Shown: positions 10,831-23,272, counted from the first letter of the stretch. The stretch is DNA of 64,000 bases from Bemisia tabaci (GCF_918797505.1 NC_092800.1:3472001-3536000); one strand, 5' to 3'. A program made the numbers and translations. The notes: generated by a model not told the origin, from the letters alone.

Positions 10831-11147
10831 AGTTTCAAACTCTCCATATTTTGATGAATTTCCGCTAAAATCTTCACAATTTGTTCTAATGCTCCTACAA
10901 TGTTTATCGAGAAGTTTTTTTGTCGCATGATAAACATCCTTTTTTAAAAAGCATTGGCAGAGGTCTGAGACTTAGTTATTCTAAAATAATAAATTTTAAC
11001 CAGGAAATGAATTAATTCCTCTTAAATATGGAACATGGAATATGGATATAATATGGAATATGGATGAATACTTTTTGAATTGTATGTTTCTGACAGAGGC
11101 ACTTGATGATGCATATTATTGAGAATACAAAAGTGCAAAAATAGGAT

Positions 11148-11153
11148 TTTATT
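11148..11153 (-). promoter_or_regulatory. Possible FN3K polyadenylation signal
   Basis: AATAAA on the minus strand, about 260 bp past the FN3K stop. It is a common hexamer in AT-rich DNA, so this is suggestive only. Confidence 0.35.
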
Positions 11154-11411
11154 TTTAACAAAAATACAAAAACACTTCTTTTAGTAGTGCTTATAACTGA
11201 ATCAATATTTCTCTTAATCTAGAGATAAAATTATCCATCTGAAACAAATGCTTAAAAATATATAACAAGTGTAAAACAAGATAAAAATGAGAAGAATGGT
11301 AAAGATAAAATGGAATTAAATAGGATGGCCCCCATAAATAGTAACAAATAGGATTGATAAAGTAATATGAATAGTGCTTTGCATGTAAATGTTCCTTGAC
11401 ACACTGAGTTT

Positions 11412-11484
11412 TTACTTAACTGCTTTTATAAGTTCCTTCGTGAGGCGAATAGACTGATCTTTGTAACCACTTCCAAAATGATTC
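11412..11484 (-). CDS. FN3K: FN3K terminal exon (residues 284-307 and stop)
   Basis: The acceptor TGTTTTAG at 11486-11485 completes the Trp codon, then [23 protein letters not shown] and TAA. It lies 4.7 kb from exon 5, an intron swollen by several transposable elements. Confidence 0.9.
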
Positions 11485-14400
11485 CTAAAACACAAAGAAG
11501 AGAAAAATCTTTTAGTATGGAAAGGTCCTTTTTCCTACGCAAGCCCCTTCCAGCAGACTTTCATGGAACTTGAAAATGTTAAAGCCCCTTTCAAATATGT
11601 TCAACCTTTTCAATTGCTTGCACAGATTGCAGTTATGGTATACGTGCAAGCGTATGAAATGGATGAACTCGTTAAAATTGGAGCTGCTCCCTGCAAAAGA
11701 CCTATTGGGTACTCAGAGATTCCATGATCCAAAAATCAACCTTGAACTACCTAAAATTATAAAATTCAGGCTTCAGGATAAATTATTAAAATAAAGTATC
11801 TGACTTTTTCTACACTTTCAAAGTTAGTCAGGTACAAACTTCAGCTAGAGCAATAAAAAGATTCGTTCCTCATAAAAATTGCCTCAGAAGTACCGATGAA
11901 TACATTGGCAAAGTCTGATATTTACTTTTCGCATCAAAATTTGCGTATTTTTGGACTCCCTTCTTTGAAAAACACTTAAATTCAAAGACATGATGGGTCA
12001 CTGGACAAGGTCTGAACTAAGAAAAAATGTTGCATGTTTTCCTTTCAAAATCTTAGACAGAAAACAATTCACACTTCAAAAAGAGCAGAAATCAACTCCT
12101 GAACAAGATGTTGAGTATTTTTATTTTAGATCAAATGGATCGCATTTAGCAAACAGGAACTAGCGCGATTACAGTGTTGTAAACAAGTTGCTTTTTCATA
12201 AGTATCCATAAAGTCTCTTAGAACGGCAAATAGTTCTTGCTTCCGACCAAAAATAGTTAATTTTTAAGGAAAATAAACGTGCAAATTTTAATACTGTACA
12301 TATATTAAGTACTAGCAGGAAACCCGTGCTACGCACAGGAAAACCCCACCATCAGCAATCACTGTGATTAGTGATCAGTTACTAATTGTGTTTCTGAATT
12401 ATTATCTACTATTTCAAAATTGGCGAGACGCACTGGTTTGATTAAAAAGTAGAGATTCGTAGTATGCTGCTATTTTGGTCCGTTCTGCAATAAGCTCACA
12501 TGATAGTTATAATAATGAAAAATACCCAATCAAAAGTTGGTTATTTTCATGAAGATTTGTTACTTTTGTCAGTTCAATGTTCAATTGAAGTCAGCTGGTG
12601 AGTTTCAGCCGCGAAAATTACGGGATTTAACCAGCGGTTTCGTTTAATTCACAGCAATGGCGGGTTTGTCATCTACATCGCGGAGAAAACTTGATTTATC
12701 CAGGGATTTTGTAAAACAAATTAGAAATTACACGATAATCACCTCGGTATCACGGCAAATACGTCGTGTTCCCAGCGAATTTTTAAGATCATTACAATTG
12801 CGCGTTATTCACATCAATATCGTGGCATACCTACACGCGAATTTCTGACTGAATTAAGACGCGCATGTGCGCATAAAACTCATAAACATCTGTTACTTGA
12901 GATGGGCGAAAACGTATGATTTTCCTTCAATTTTGTATGATACCACATACCCACTTCGGAGTTCAAATAGTTGCTCGCTTCAATTCTGCTTGCTGTCAAA
13001 CCCCCGCTTCTCCTCCGATTGAAGCGTTGCACACCGTCTTTATGTTCCATTTTTATTTATTTATTCTATTTTTGAAGCCAAGCAACAGCTTCTCTCAAAA
13101 TTTCCCGAGAATTTGCCTTAATCATTTCAAAACAAGATAAAAGTAACAAAAAGTAACCCCAGGCGACGTGAAGACTAAATCACAACAATTTTTTTACTTT
13201 CGAATTTGAGCAGGTAAATTTTTTCAAAAAAAAAAAAACAAAACGAAACGAAAGGTTCCGCGGAGCACATTTTTCACTAATCTTGCAAAAAAAAAAAACG
13301 GAAGGAAACTCGAACCAATGCGCGAACCAATCGCGAAAATCGCGAACCAATGCCATAGAATGAAGAGACTACTTCAGTCTCTTTATTCTATGCCGATGCA
13401 TAGACAGATTTTCCAGATTTTCACATAGTAGCCCGGCAACGAATGCACGAGTCGGAGCTCGCAAAAATCATGGCGCGGCGTTTCCAACAGCGTGACGCAG
13501 AACTCGTTCCATCTTCCTCGCACTCGTTGGACGCCGAACTCCTTCCATCTTCCTCGCACCCGTTGCGCGCACCAGAAGAACACACGTAAAATTTATCAGC
13601 TGTCTTCGAGCGCGAGCCGCGGAAATCGCTCCATCTCGCTCGCACTCTCTCTCACACCCGTTGTCCTTACGGGAAAATCGACCCGCGCGGACCGCGATAT
13701 CCCGCGAACCGGCGGGCGGATCGCGAAATCCTCCCTTATCCGGCGCCTCGGGGTAGAGAGGGATCCCAGTGCGGAATCTCAGGGTCACACGGCCTCCCGT
13801 TCACGAGATCCGCTGATACGTGAGTCAGTCAGTGAGTGAGTCAATCAACGTGAAGTCTGCTTTATTAGTATAGATAGATTTTCGAAAGAAAAAAAGAAGT
13901 TGCACGATTTTGAAAACACGGTAATAGCACTGGTTCCTTTTTGCTAAATGCGATCCAAATGGTAGTAAGATTATATAAATGACATCATTTTCATAAATAT
14001 TATTTATATAACATTTAACCAGTGTCCATGGTAAACACTTATCCTTGTCAAGGAGTTGATTTCCTTACTATCCATTGTGTGATTTGTTTTCCTTGTGAAA
14101 TATTGAGGAGAGAATTCTACTTAGCGCTTTGATCCATACCCTGTCTAAAGACTTATGAATCACCCTGGCCTCAAAATTTAATGCAAAACTGAAAATGAAC
14201 AATTTTATATGATGCAGTTACCTTCTTTACCTGTCTGCATTTTGCAATTTTAAAATCTAAATTAGAATCTGACCTTGCCGTTAACAAATCTTCCCTGAAA
14301 ATATAGTTCCACTCATGCTTAAATCCCCAGATAACTGGAAAATAATTCGTCAATAAATAACTAGTATTCTCAAAAAAAAAAAAAAAATTGCTCACTTAAA

Positions 14401-14779
14401 ATCGAATTAACAATTATCTAATTCTGCTTCATCTACACCCTTTCAGTTTAATTTACCAACGACCAGCAACTCTCCTATGTTGCCCCCTCCTCAGCACAGA
14501 CGATGTGCTGCAGCAGCCGACCCAATGTCCCTCGGGACGGATTCCAGCAGTAACCGTGCAGGCAGACTAACGTGAGGATGTTATGTTTAGTCAGGTCGGC
14601 TCGATCTCAGCCCCGCCCTTTGCTCTTAATTTAAAATTCACCTTTCTTACTTGCTACCTGTTTTATTTAATGTTTCTGATAGAAGCAGCTTGTAAAAATC
14701 TTCGTTTAATGTTTTCTGTAAATAAATGTTAAAAAAAAAAATAGATAAATAAAAAAAAAAATAAAAAAAAAAAAAAAAA

Positions 14780-14844
<65 letters not shown>

Positions 14845-17800
14845 ATGCAGTTTCTAAATGCAAAGCAAATAGCAAAAACACTGTTTCTCATCAAACGAAA
14901 CTAGGAAAACAGGGAAATGAAGATGTTGGATGAGAGATGAAAGTGATATTCTTCATCTTTCTTTGAGGAACTGCACCAGAAAGCAAGCACTTCAAGATGC
15001 ACAGATTGCTGCTGCATTGCAAGATGGACTTCTGGAGTTTTGCAAGGAGTTAAGATGTAAATTATGTCTTCACTGTGGTATACTTTGAGTAGGAGGAAGC
15101 TTAAAAACGCACAAAGGACCCTGCATGGAAAATGAAGGAATCCAGCACCAGCTTAATTTCATTATTATTTGATATGATTTCTTGACAAGCTACTTGGTAC
15201 AGTAGGCTTCAAAAATCTAACACTCTGAGTGCAGATTTCGAGAAAGCAGGGGTGAAAAGTGAATTTTTGTGGAATTTTTAAACACAATACCTTTCAGAGA
15301 TGTTGCAATATATGATTGGTGATTGCAGAGCTTTAGTTTCCTTGTCATCTGGGAAGATGAGACAGGTAAACAGAACCAAATTCCAACGAATTATAATAGC
15401 ATAAATATCATTAAGTGCGCCCTCCATGCAAATCTAGCAACAGTCCCATATTTCAATAAAAAAACACATTTATGAGTGCTGCAGAATTTACTTTTCAACC
15501 CTGCTTTCCTCAACGTTGGCATGAGGAAAGTTCAGTTTTAAAAGCTGATCATGCTCACCGCATTGCATAGAACATCCTACTGAGTAATAAAAAATTAAGC
15601 CAGCACTGAATTCCTGGGTTTTTCATGCAGGGTCTTTTTTTACACAAATTGTGAAGGAAAGTGTGAATTTTAGACTTTGTCGATGCACTTATTGTTTTTG
15701 TGCTATTGTAACGAGCAACAACTCTTGTTTTTGCTTTTATTTAAGTATGCAATATTCGCATTTTCCTTGCCTTCAGATGAATTGCTGTCTGAACGTAGAT
15801 ACTCAGCACATTCATAAACTAAAAACTAAAGTGATGTTTCATAAAAAAAAAGGAAAAGAAAGAGGAAAAACCATAATTATATCAATAGTCAAAGAGCATA
15901 ACCATGTATCTCCGTTTGCGATGTTGCAGACTTCCTGTAAAATTAATTTTTTTGTAGAAAACTAATGAACATAATTTCTTGAAAACTTCCTTGACTTTTT
16001 CTATGTTAGTAGAATACTCTATATGAGTGTCAAGGCATAAAGTTGATTTGTTTTTTTTTTAAAAAAATAATATAGAAGCGGCAATTTTGAGACATTGCAA
16101 TGCAGGTAAGTGGTTTCGCACTTTGGCCATCGATATGAGTGTGCTTGAACTAGAAAAAATTAAAGAGAAAACATAACCTACCAGTGATTCAGATAATGAA
16201 ACAGTTGATACAATTTATGACGGTTTTCGAAGCCCGGTTCCTTGGGGATTACTGCATGGTAAGCATCGTAGAAACTTGAATTGAAACCTCCGAACATATC
16301 TGTTATTCCGAGATCGTACTCATGGTGACCATAAAAGCAAGCTGGATCAAATATAACTGCATGGAAACAGAAATAAGGAAAGCAGATTTGATAAAAATGA
16401 ATGGCTAGACATGTTTCATTTGTTGCCAGAAAATATGGAATGTAATGAATTCAAAAGTAAAAGCTGAGAGAAAAAGTCAATTTAAAAATCTTTGAGTCTA
16501 GTTAACACATAAATTTTAGTGCTTTATAGTACATATTAACAGTAAAATTACAAACATGCATATCCCAGTTGCAGTGTTTCAAAAACTTTGCTTCAATTTT
16601 ATTTTTTAAAAGAAGAACGAGCCAACATCATGAGTTGAAATTTTCACACAACATTTTTCACTTAAAGAAGAAAAATTACTGAAGTTTTCAACAAACGATT
16701 TTATTTTTTGAAAAAGGACTCTGCCAAGTTGGGTCAAAAAAACTAAAGTTCACCTACCATTGAAAAATTGCTCTAGAATCCTCACTAGTAGCTTGAAAGC
16801 TTATGAGTTCATTTTTAAGCCGATAGAAACCACGAATTTAGACTATGATCCAACAACTTTTGAGCCCCACACAAGGGAGGATTAACTCTTGTAGCCTTAA
16901 AACTTAAACTTCTTTTTTTGAGCTTCAAGTGTCGATTCATCCTCCTACTTCTTTCAGTTGAAGGACGTCACACACACAATATTAGCAATGGCGAAACGAA
17001 TTTTCATGATACGAACACAGATTTGAGCACCTGAATACACATGCTTGTTGTGGTGGTGGAAGTCAAGCAATTTGTTAACTTATGGATTTAAGTTGTATAA
17101 AAATTTTTCTCCTGAACACTGTCTTGTTGGCTGTCTCTACGATAATTCTGAATGATCATTAATGATTGTGTTGCTTTACCAATTCCAGACATCACCTACG
17201 GAAACCTAACTCTTTGGATTTTTGGATTAGGATGCAACTACCTGCCCTCTTTTGAGAAAAATAAACAGACAAAATTTGAAAAAATGCATCAAGTTGCGTT
17301 TTGGGGGTAAAATGAGTTTGAAAGTAGTTTTTAATTCAACTAGTCATAAGTTTTCTCCTGCCAAAAATCAAATTAGAGAAAAAATATTTTGAACATGAAA
17401 ATAATTGTTAAAAATTATCCATAACATTGAGTTTTGTGGAAGAATCAAACTTTTTCTTAGTTCAGACACTATGCGAGTGGGAGCATTTCTGTTAAATTCT
17501 TTCCAAATTAGACCACTGCTGTGAATTTGTAGGATACTGAAGCAATGATTAAAGTTTCTTGTCAGAGGTCCAGTTTTTTTATTTTCGACTCATTGAAACT
17601 CAATGAAAAATACTTCCCTAAAAAAGTAGTCCTTTGGATGCCATGGTGCCTTTCATTTGCAAAGGCTCACTCTTTTAAAAATATTTGAAATTACGATGAT
17701 ATTTCCATAGAGTATTCATAAACTGACATGCATTTTTAAATTTGATTGCCTTCAGAGTTGTTTTGTCTGTATAACATTCTTTTTGGATTTGAACTGATCG

Positions 17801-20800
17801 TGTCTCACCTGGCACCTTTTGGGAATCATTAGTCTGCGCCACGTTTCCACTCCACAAGTCTCCATGGAGAAGAGCAGGAATAATTTCAGAGATGCCAGCA
17901 AAAAAATATGGAATCCTGTGTTTTAGTTCATACCATAATTCATACTCAGCATCTCCACCCAGTCCCTGGAAGAAAGAACAATTTTAATGCAATTATTGCA
18001 CAGAAATAGTCTTGATGCAATTTTGACTTTAAGTATAGTTCATTCATGCAGCAGCAATTTCCAGTTTCATGATCTATTCTGGGCTATAGGATTATGAGAA
18101 AAACAGATGTTGCTGACGTCCTGGTTTTCTGCTAAATCAACTCCTGAGCTACCGCCGATTTTTAGCTACTGCATTTAAATTTAAAAGCAACAATTCTCTC
18201 CCTAGTACTCAATTTTCTGTTTTGCCCGATGTGAAATTTCGGTCGTCAACCTAAAACTTAAAACACGATGGCCATTTTGGCTTTATCAGCCATCATCAGG
18301 TGATTATAAAAAACGAAGAACGAACTAAAATATGGCCATCATTTTTTAAGTTTTAAGTTGACATCGAAATTTCACATTGGGCGAAAAAGGAAAAGTGAGT
18401 ACTATGCTGATACAACCCAATAAAGGAGGATACAGAAACATAATTATTTTCCTCGTTATAAAAGTTTGAACTTCAATAAATGAGGCATAATTTGTGAAAT
18501 GGGCGGATGTTGACTATTGCAAAAATTGTGCTTAAAATTTTCAAAGCATCGCAGTTTAACACTTTTTGAAAACAAGGTATTTGGCGTGGGAGCTTATGTT
18601 GAAAACGACCCCTTAAAATAGATTTAAATTTATTAAAATGGTATTAAAAAAAACAAAAAAACAATCTTTCATTTTCTGGATAGCTTTTTGTCACAAATGA
18701 AAGAAGCATTTTACGAAGACTTGCTTGATGCAAAATGATTAAAATCATTGAAAATATTACGCCTACTCAATTTGCAAAAAGTTTTGAGAAGAAGAAACAA
18801 AGTCAATGAGAAAAGAAATAAATTAAATCACTGCTGTAAAATAAATAGTAACATGAGGCACTAATTTTCTTACAATGCGGGGAAAAAAATCTCTCAGAGT
18901 TGAAAAGGCAGAAGAGTCCCCGACAGACAATTTGTGTCTAAGATGCGGTGAACCCTTCCTCCTAGATGGTTCCAGGGCATTTTGAATTTTAAATATTCCA
19001 CCATATTTACACATAACTTGGTTTTTGGCTGATAGTTTACTCTAGGATTGAGATCTAAGTCTAAAACTTGGGGCCAACACTGCTGAAGGCTTGAAGATTG
19101 AAAGAAGCTATTGTCTTGACAAGAAACACAAATCAACAAACATCTCTTTGAAAAGTACTGCCTTAAATTTTAATTTTAAGATTTGAGTGGCCTCTTCAGT
19201 TCTTTGTTCAAGTTTCACCTCTACCGCAACATGAGGAAAATTAAGCAATGCTGTGATGATTACTTAATGGTGTTTTTCCTTTGACTTGAAAGTATATTTC
19301 AATTGTATAAGTGTAGCTTGGAAAGAAGATGGATTTAATTGTTCCAATTTTTTTTCTCAATTTGAAACTTCCAATGCTTTTCTGTGTGAACTAAGTTTCT
19401 TGTAAGAGCTTCTTGTAGAGTTTGATGCATATAGTCTGAGTAGTTTTCGTTTACAAAATATTTATTCTCAGAACACTTGGAAATATTTTCCTCAGGATAA
19501 ACGGAGGAATATAGTTCAAGACTGAATCATATGTACCCGAAAATTTTAACAAAAAAATATTTAGAGTTTTGCAGGAAAATAAAAAGGTACTCAATCACAG
19601 AAAACTTGGCACCTTGATATAGCGGTTGATATTTAAAATGGCTGATTTCATTCTGCCTTAATTTTAGGTTCTTAAGTACTACAAAAAACTGCTTGATACT
19701 GCATATCTCTAGCAAAGGACTTACCTCTTTTTGAAGTAAGAAAAACTGATGACCCAGCCTTTCAGTCGTAAAAAACGTCTGTAAGAAAAATTAAGGGTTG
19801 GAATTAAATTACACTTTTAGAGCGGGCTAGATTTTTTTAATTATTCTACCTATAGTACCTATGAACTGGTTTGCAAAATACATCATTTTTTTGATGCCCA
19901 CCTCTTGCTACAGCATGCTTCATCATATGCATTTTGTCACCTATCCGAGTTTTCTCAACTGAAAGCACTGATAAAGATTTCTTTGGTCATTCCAATGCAC
20001 TCAAAGAAATTAGATATAGGTACTTATAGTGCTATCAATGCAATTCAACACACATGCATTCAATGCACATCAACATTTCAAGAGAAAAATTCAGCATTTA
20101 TTTGAGCGGTTGAGGCTCACTTGGATATCATTCCTAAACTTTGAGATAGTTATTCCTCATATCTTAAAGATAGATTTTTGAAGAATTTCAGGGTAAATTA
20201 AAACTGAGAACCCCCCTCAGATTTCAGATCAGTATTGAGGATCCGTGTTGGATATTTCAAAGAGATACCAGATTAGACTCTTTCGATAGACGTCTTTAAA
20301 ATCTTGAGTCTCGTGTCATAGTAGTTGGACATCTATTTTCTTAACACCAAAAGTTTTCTTTTTAGTGTACGTTGAGATCTGAAAAACTACACTCTAGACA
20401 GGAACAGTAGATCCAACACCACGAAAAAAATCTGCAGGCAAGATAATACACTTCCTCTTTTTCTTTATACCATTTAAAAAGACGCAAACGTTGGAAAATG
20501 GAAAAATTACCCACATACATACCACCCAATCACGGTTCCAGTCATTGGGCTGCTTGTTGAAGCCACAGGAAGTATCAATGTGGAACCCGAATCGAGTGAC
20601 ATAGTCCATTTCGTCCTTTCGCCCAAGATTATGCAAATGCATTCTGGCAAGGTGGGTGCCCAATGTGTTCTGGTTTCTGCAAGATGACATGTCGATGTAC
20701 TCCATGACCAGAGCCGAGTCGTTACCCTTTGGACTCTGCACCACGATCTTCGGTTCAGGCACCCGGATCGTTCCTGTGCTAGCTATCTCCATCAGTCCAG

Positions 20801-23272
20801 CCATCTCTCCATCGAACACTTCTTTTGACTGTACAGAACAGATCTATTACAACTCATGCCTCTTAAATAAGATAGACAAGGCGATAGACATGCAATTTTT
20901 AGGTCTTGTAGAAATGATGGTTAGCTATGACATGAACCTTATGAGCAGGATACAGGACACTATTCCTCAAGACGATTTGTCCCACAGTCCAGTTGTGGAA
21001 AGAGAGACTTGGGTCGAACTACATCAATCGGATAAAATAATCATGACACACTTTAAGGTAAAGTAAGGAAAAACAGGATCATAGTTTCCAGGCGCCAATC
21101 TTGACAGGAAAAATTGAGTTTGAAGCTGAAAGACTTTTTTTGTAAAAGAGAATCCATTTGTTCAACTTTTCATTTTCGTTTCCAAAAAGCACTTCCCCAA
21201 GAAGGTTAGGCATTTTCAGTGACTTTTTGAAAAACTCATAAGTAAGTAAATAAGAAATTCACTTAAATGCTCATCAAAAGTGAAAATGTAGGAATGCACA
21301 TCTTGCTTACAGTGTTCCAAACTCTCCTCTCCCATTTTATTTTACAGAAAGAAAACAAACAGACACTATTTTTTGAAATTTCCACCAATTATTCTTCATA
21401 CCTACAGAGGAGAAAAATCAGAAAAATTTATGAAAAATGACATTGCATATTTTCCCATTTAAAAACTTAAGTATGACAAGAATTATACAATATTTCAAAC
21501 TGATACGGTTGTGCAGTTTCAACATTGAAATGCACGGTAAAGCTGCGAATCGATAATGAAATTGCAGAAATGCGTACCTCGGTTTGTGGCGCTGCAGACA
21601 TTCTGTCAAACTTCATTTTTTGAGAGGAAAAATACTCTATGTCATTTCATGAACACTTCCTTAGTTTTTCTTCTTGATATGGAGAATGTTTGATGAAAAT
21701 TTCAGGTCATGATGTTGGTTCAGTCTTCTCTTAAAAAATAACATGAGAGTGGAGGTTTTATAACACCCTAACCGCGCGAGATACATATATTTGAAGTTCC
21801 ACCATCAAAATATGTTTATCAAAGTCAGGAGATGAGATTAAGATTGACATTCAAGGTTGAATACCATGGACTATCTGAATTCGGAAGCAGGTTCACAGAT
21901 TTGTCCATAAGTCCTCTTGAAAAATCATGTTTTCCTCATCAAAAGTTTTAGAATTAAGTATGTTTAAGTAAGTTCATATAATTTATGGTTCCTCAAAATT
22001 CAATTGCTTTTTATTTTCAAATATGTGGAAAAAGCTTTCCTGTACAAGAGGAAACTGAAATCTGGGAGAAATAGGAACCATTTACTTCATTGATACTCTT
22101 AAGGTACAGAACCTTAGGCGCGTCTGTCCGCGGCGTCCAGGTCGCCGTGGAGAGACGCCGATAAATCTGTCTGATGATTTTGCGTGGGGACGGCACCTTA
22201 GCGGCAGAGAGACGCTGCAGAAAACGCCTATGGAGGACTCTCTTGGTGACGGATCGGAGCAGAGACGCCGACAAAGTCCGCTCAGTCTGCTGCCTTTCCT
22301 ACCGATTTTCGAATGTGTTTAGTTCGATAAACCCGCGAATCGATCACAAAAGCCGTGAATTGATCGACAAAAGCTGTGAATCGATTAACAACCCTGTGAA
22401 TCGATCGACTCACCCGTGAATCGATCGACAAACCAGTGAGTCGATCGACAAACCAGTGAGTCGATCGACAAACCAGTGAGTCGATCGACAAACCCGTGAA
22501 TCGATTGACCAAGCTGTGAGTCGATCGAATTACGTCGATCGGTTCACTTTTTGGTTTTACTTTGTGGTTAACTCAATCATTTCTCGTCGATCGATTCAAG
22601 CTTTTATCCGATCGATTCTTGTCGTTCGAATCGACACCGTTTTTTTAATAATTTGTCCATCGAATCGGTGTTGATCGATTCACGTTTTTACTTTTCGGTC
22701 GATTCTTGTCCACCGAATCCATACCCTCTTGAAAAAAGCGCGTCCAGCCATTTCCGCAGCTTAAAGCATACTGGCTGATCGACGAAAATTCGAGAAATTG
22801 ACAGCGGACAGAGTGGAAAAAATCCACGAATTCCGCTCCTAAGGTGCCGTGCTCCAAAATGTGAGCGTCTTCTCGCCCGCGACTCGGTTGCAGAGTTTTC
22901 CGCCGGCGTCCAGGACGCTGCGGACAGACGCGCCTAAGGGTCCGTGGCTTTTCTTTTTTACTGTGGATTAATTCAGTAATTCAAATCATACCAATCATAA
23001 CCCACTGTACAGATAATATGAAAGAAAATGGAGTGGTTCCAAATATCTGAACAAAATCTGAAAATAAGCACCAAATTTAGACTAACAAGGAGATGAAGAA
23101 ATAAATTAATTACCAGCCATCGATCGTTAGTCTTCACATATACTAGACCATCATCAGTCTCGTAAACAGAACCTTCATTAATACATCCACCTCCTGACGC
23201 GCCTGTCGGGTGGAAGGTGTTAGTGCCCAATGCTTTCTGTATTGCCTTCTGTAACTCCACTTTAGAGGGCAT
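11412..23272 (-). CDS. FN3K: Fructosamine-3-kinase (ketosamine-3-kinase), six coding exons
   Basis: Cytosolic kinase that phosphorylates fructosamines and ribulosamines on glycated proteins so that they decompose. The coding exons join as 23272-23114, 20828-20523, 19778-19725, 17965-17809, 16356-16182 and 11484-11412. All junctions are GT-AG and phases agree. The total is 924 nt, giving 307 residues (human FN3K is about 309). Key residues: glycine-rich loop GGGCINEG at 27-34 with the redox-type Cys30, Lys47 in VKTN, Glu61 in FDGE, hinge LVMEYIDM, catalytic [11 protein letters not shown] with Asp209 and Asn214, metal-binding IFDPA with Asp229, then [11 protein letters not shown] and [15 protein letters not shown]. 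The ATG has an AG acceptor 14 nt upstream (23287-23288), so an upstream non-coding first exon is likely. A possible poly-A signal (AATAAA, minus strand) is at 11148-11153. No frameshift or missing catalytic residue is seen, so the gene looks functional. Confidence 0.95.
12305..13875. mobile_element. Interspersed element with GTGA-repeat tail, nested in the family J-like element
   Basis: It starts near AAGTACTAGCAGGAAACCCG and TGCTACGCACAGG. It ends CAGTCAGTGAGTGAGTCA, a short gap, then TTTATTAGTATAGAT. ACTAG...CCCGTGCTACGCAC heads and GTGAGTGA tails are common in insect interspersed repeats, but I cannot name the class. 13,430-13,840 is GC-rich with CTTCCATCTTCCTCGCAC-type duplicated segments; no convincing protein. 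Confidence 0.5.
13355..13396. repeat. Short perfect-looking hairpin
   Basis: CATAGAATGAAGAGACT pairs with AGTCTCTTTATTCTATG with one mismatch and a loop of about 7 nt. Confidence 0.6.
14450..14842 (+). mobile_element. 5'-truncated non-LTR retrotransposon 3' end with long poly-A
   Basis: A non-coding 3' UTR-like stretch (CAGCAGCCGACCCAATGTCC, CCTCGGGACGG), TGTAAATAAATG at about 14,717, then an A-rich tail to 14,842 with about 60 uninterrupted A at its end. The AATAAA-like signal and tail mark a reverse-transcribed mRNA end on the plus strand, antisense to FN3K, inside intron 5. Confidence 0.65.
15116..15635. mobile_element. Palindromic MITE in FN3K intron 5
   Basis: GGACCCTGCATGGAAAATGA at the left pairs with TTTTTCATGCAGGGTC at the right. 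Further in, GAAAGCAGGGGTGAAAAGTG pairs with TACTTTTCAACCCTGCTTTC. About 520 bp. Confidence 0.68.
16182..16356 (-). CDS. FN3K: FN3K coding exon 5 (residues 226-284), metal-binding motif
   Basis: The acceptor ATGCAG precedes [25 protein letters not shown]. It ends in HYLNH plus TG of the Trp codon at donor GTAGGT. The DPA motif is the family's counterpart of the kinase DFG. Confidence 0.93.
16400..17800. other. FN3K intron 4, no further gene
   Basis: AT-rich intron sequence between exons 5 and 4. It includes a family N repeat around GCATATCCCAGTTGCAGTGT (16,558). Nothing else is recognisable. Confidence 0.5.
17809..17965 (-). CDS. FN3K: FN3K coding exon 4 (residues 174-225), catalytic loop
   Basis: The acceptor TCTTCCAG precedes [11 protein letters not shown]. 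The exon holds the catalytic motif [17 protein letters not shown] and ends with phase 1 at donor GTGAGA. The 157 nt fit exon 5 in phase. Confidence 0.93.
18222..18385. mobile_element. Palindromic MITE in FN3K intron 3
   Basis: CCGATGTGAAATTTCGG and AACTTAAAACACGATGGCC at the left pair with GGCCATCATTTTTTAAGTTT and CGAAATTTCACATTGGGC at the right. About 160 bp with GCCATCATCAGGTGATT in the loop. Confidence 0.65.
18400..19700. other. FN3K intron 3 remainder
   Basis: AT-rich, no coding or transposon ends that I can support. Confidence 0.4.
19725..19778 (-). CDS. FN3K: FN3K coding exon 3 (residues 156-173), 54-nt micro-exon
   Basis: An exon of only 18 codons, [18 protein letters not shown], with acceptor AG at 19780-19779 and donor GTAAGT. 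It matches the W-x-TFF-x-x-H/R-x-x-x-Q segment of the family and restores the expected length between exons 2 and 4. Confidence 0.9.
20523..20828 (-). CDS. FN3K: FN3K coding exon 2 (residues 54-155)
   Basis: The acceptor TGTACAG precedes [12 protein letters not shown] and the donor GTATGT follows NRDWV. It carries the hinge VMEYIDM and [15 protein letters not shown], a close match to the family. The 306 nt are phase 0 at both ends. The reading frame runs on past the donor, so the splice site is set by homology to the next exon. Confidence 0.93.
20840..22100. other. FN3K intron 1, part
   Basis: Two family N-like patches (GCACATCTTGCTTACAGTGT at 21,296; ATGCGTACCTCGGTTTGTGG at 21,570). No gene. 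Confidence 0.4.
22101..22950. mobile_element. Element with CCTTAGGCGCGTCTGTCCGC ends carrying an internal tandem array
   Basis: The left end ACCTTAGGCGCGTCTGTCCG and right end CGGACAGACGCGCCTAAGGG form TIRs of about 30 bp. 850 bp, CpG-rich relative to its surroundings. It sits in FN3K intron 1, 160 bp from the first coding exon, so it may affect that gene's expression (inference). Confidence 0.72.
22333..22528. repeat. 20-bp tandem repeat rich in TCGATCGA
   Basis: About ten units of the form GTGAATCGATCGACAAACCA, four of them nearly perfect (22,432-22,495). Each unit has one or two overlapping palindromes. It lies inside the TIR element at 22,101-22,950. Confidence 0.8.

Larger units (their letters stand above)
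9560..11400. other. Region downstream of FN3K, mainly diverged repeats
   Basis: AT-rich, no gene recognised. It contains family N repeats around ATGTATCTCCATTGCAATGT at about 10,570 and its complement at about 10,770. It also contains an AATATGGA-rich microrepeat at 11,028-11,065. Confidence 0.45.
11990..14165. mobile_element. Family J-like element split by a later insertion, in FN3K intron 5
   Basis: GGGTCACTGGACAAGGTC at 11,995 and ACCCTGTCTAAAGAC at 14,138 look like diverged family J ends, with AAATCAACTCCTGAACAAG and CTTGTCAAGGAGTTGATTT inside as paired arms. The centre is replaced by the sequence at 12,305-13,875. Confidence 0.5.

Noticed and set aside
13468..13839. Arg/Ser-rich open frames of about 105-115 codons on both strands
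   Set aside because: GC-rich repeat interior with overlapping open frames on both strands and no motif; it lies inside an element nested in the FN3K intron.
14706..14894. Open frame encoding a poly-phenylalanine protein on the minus strand
   Set aside because: It is only the translation of the retrotransposon poly-A tail.
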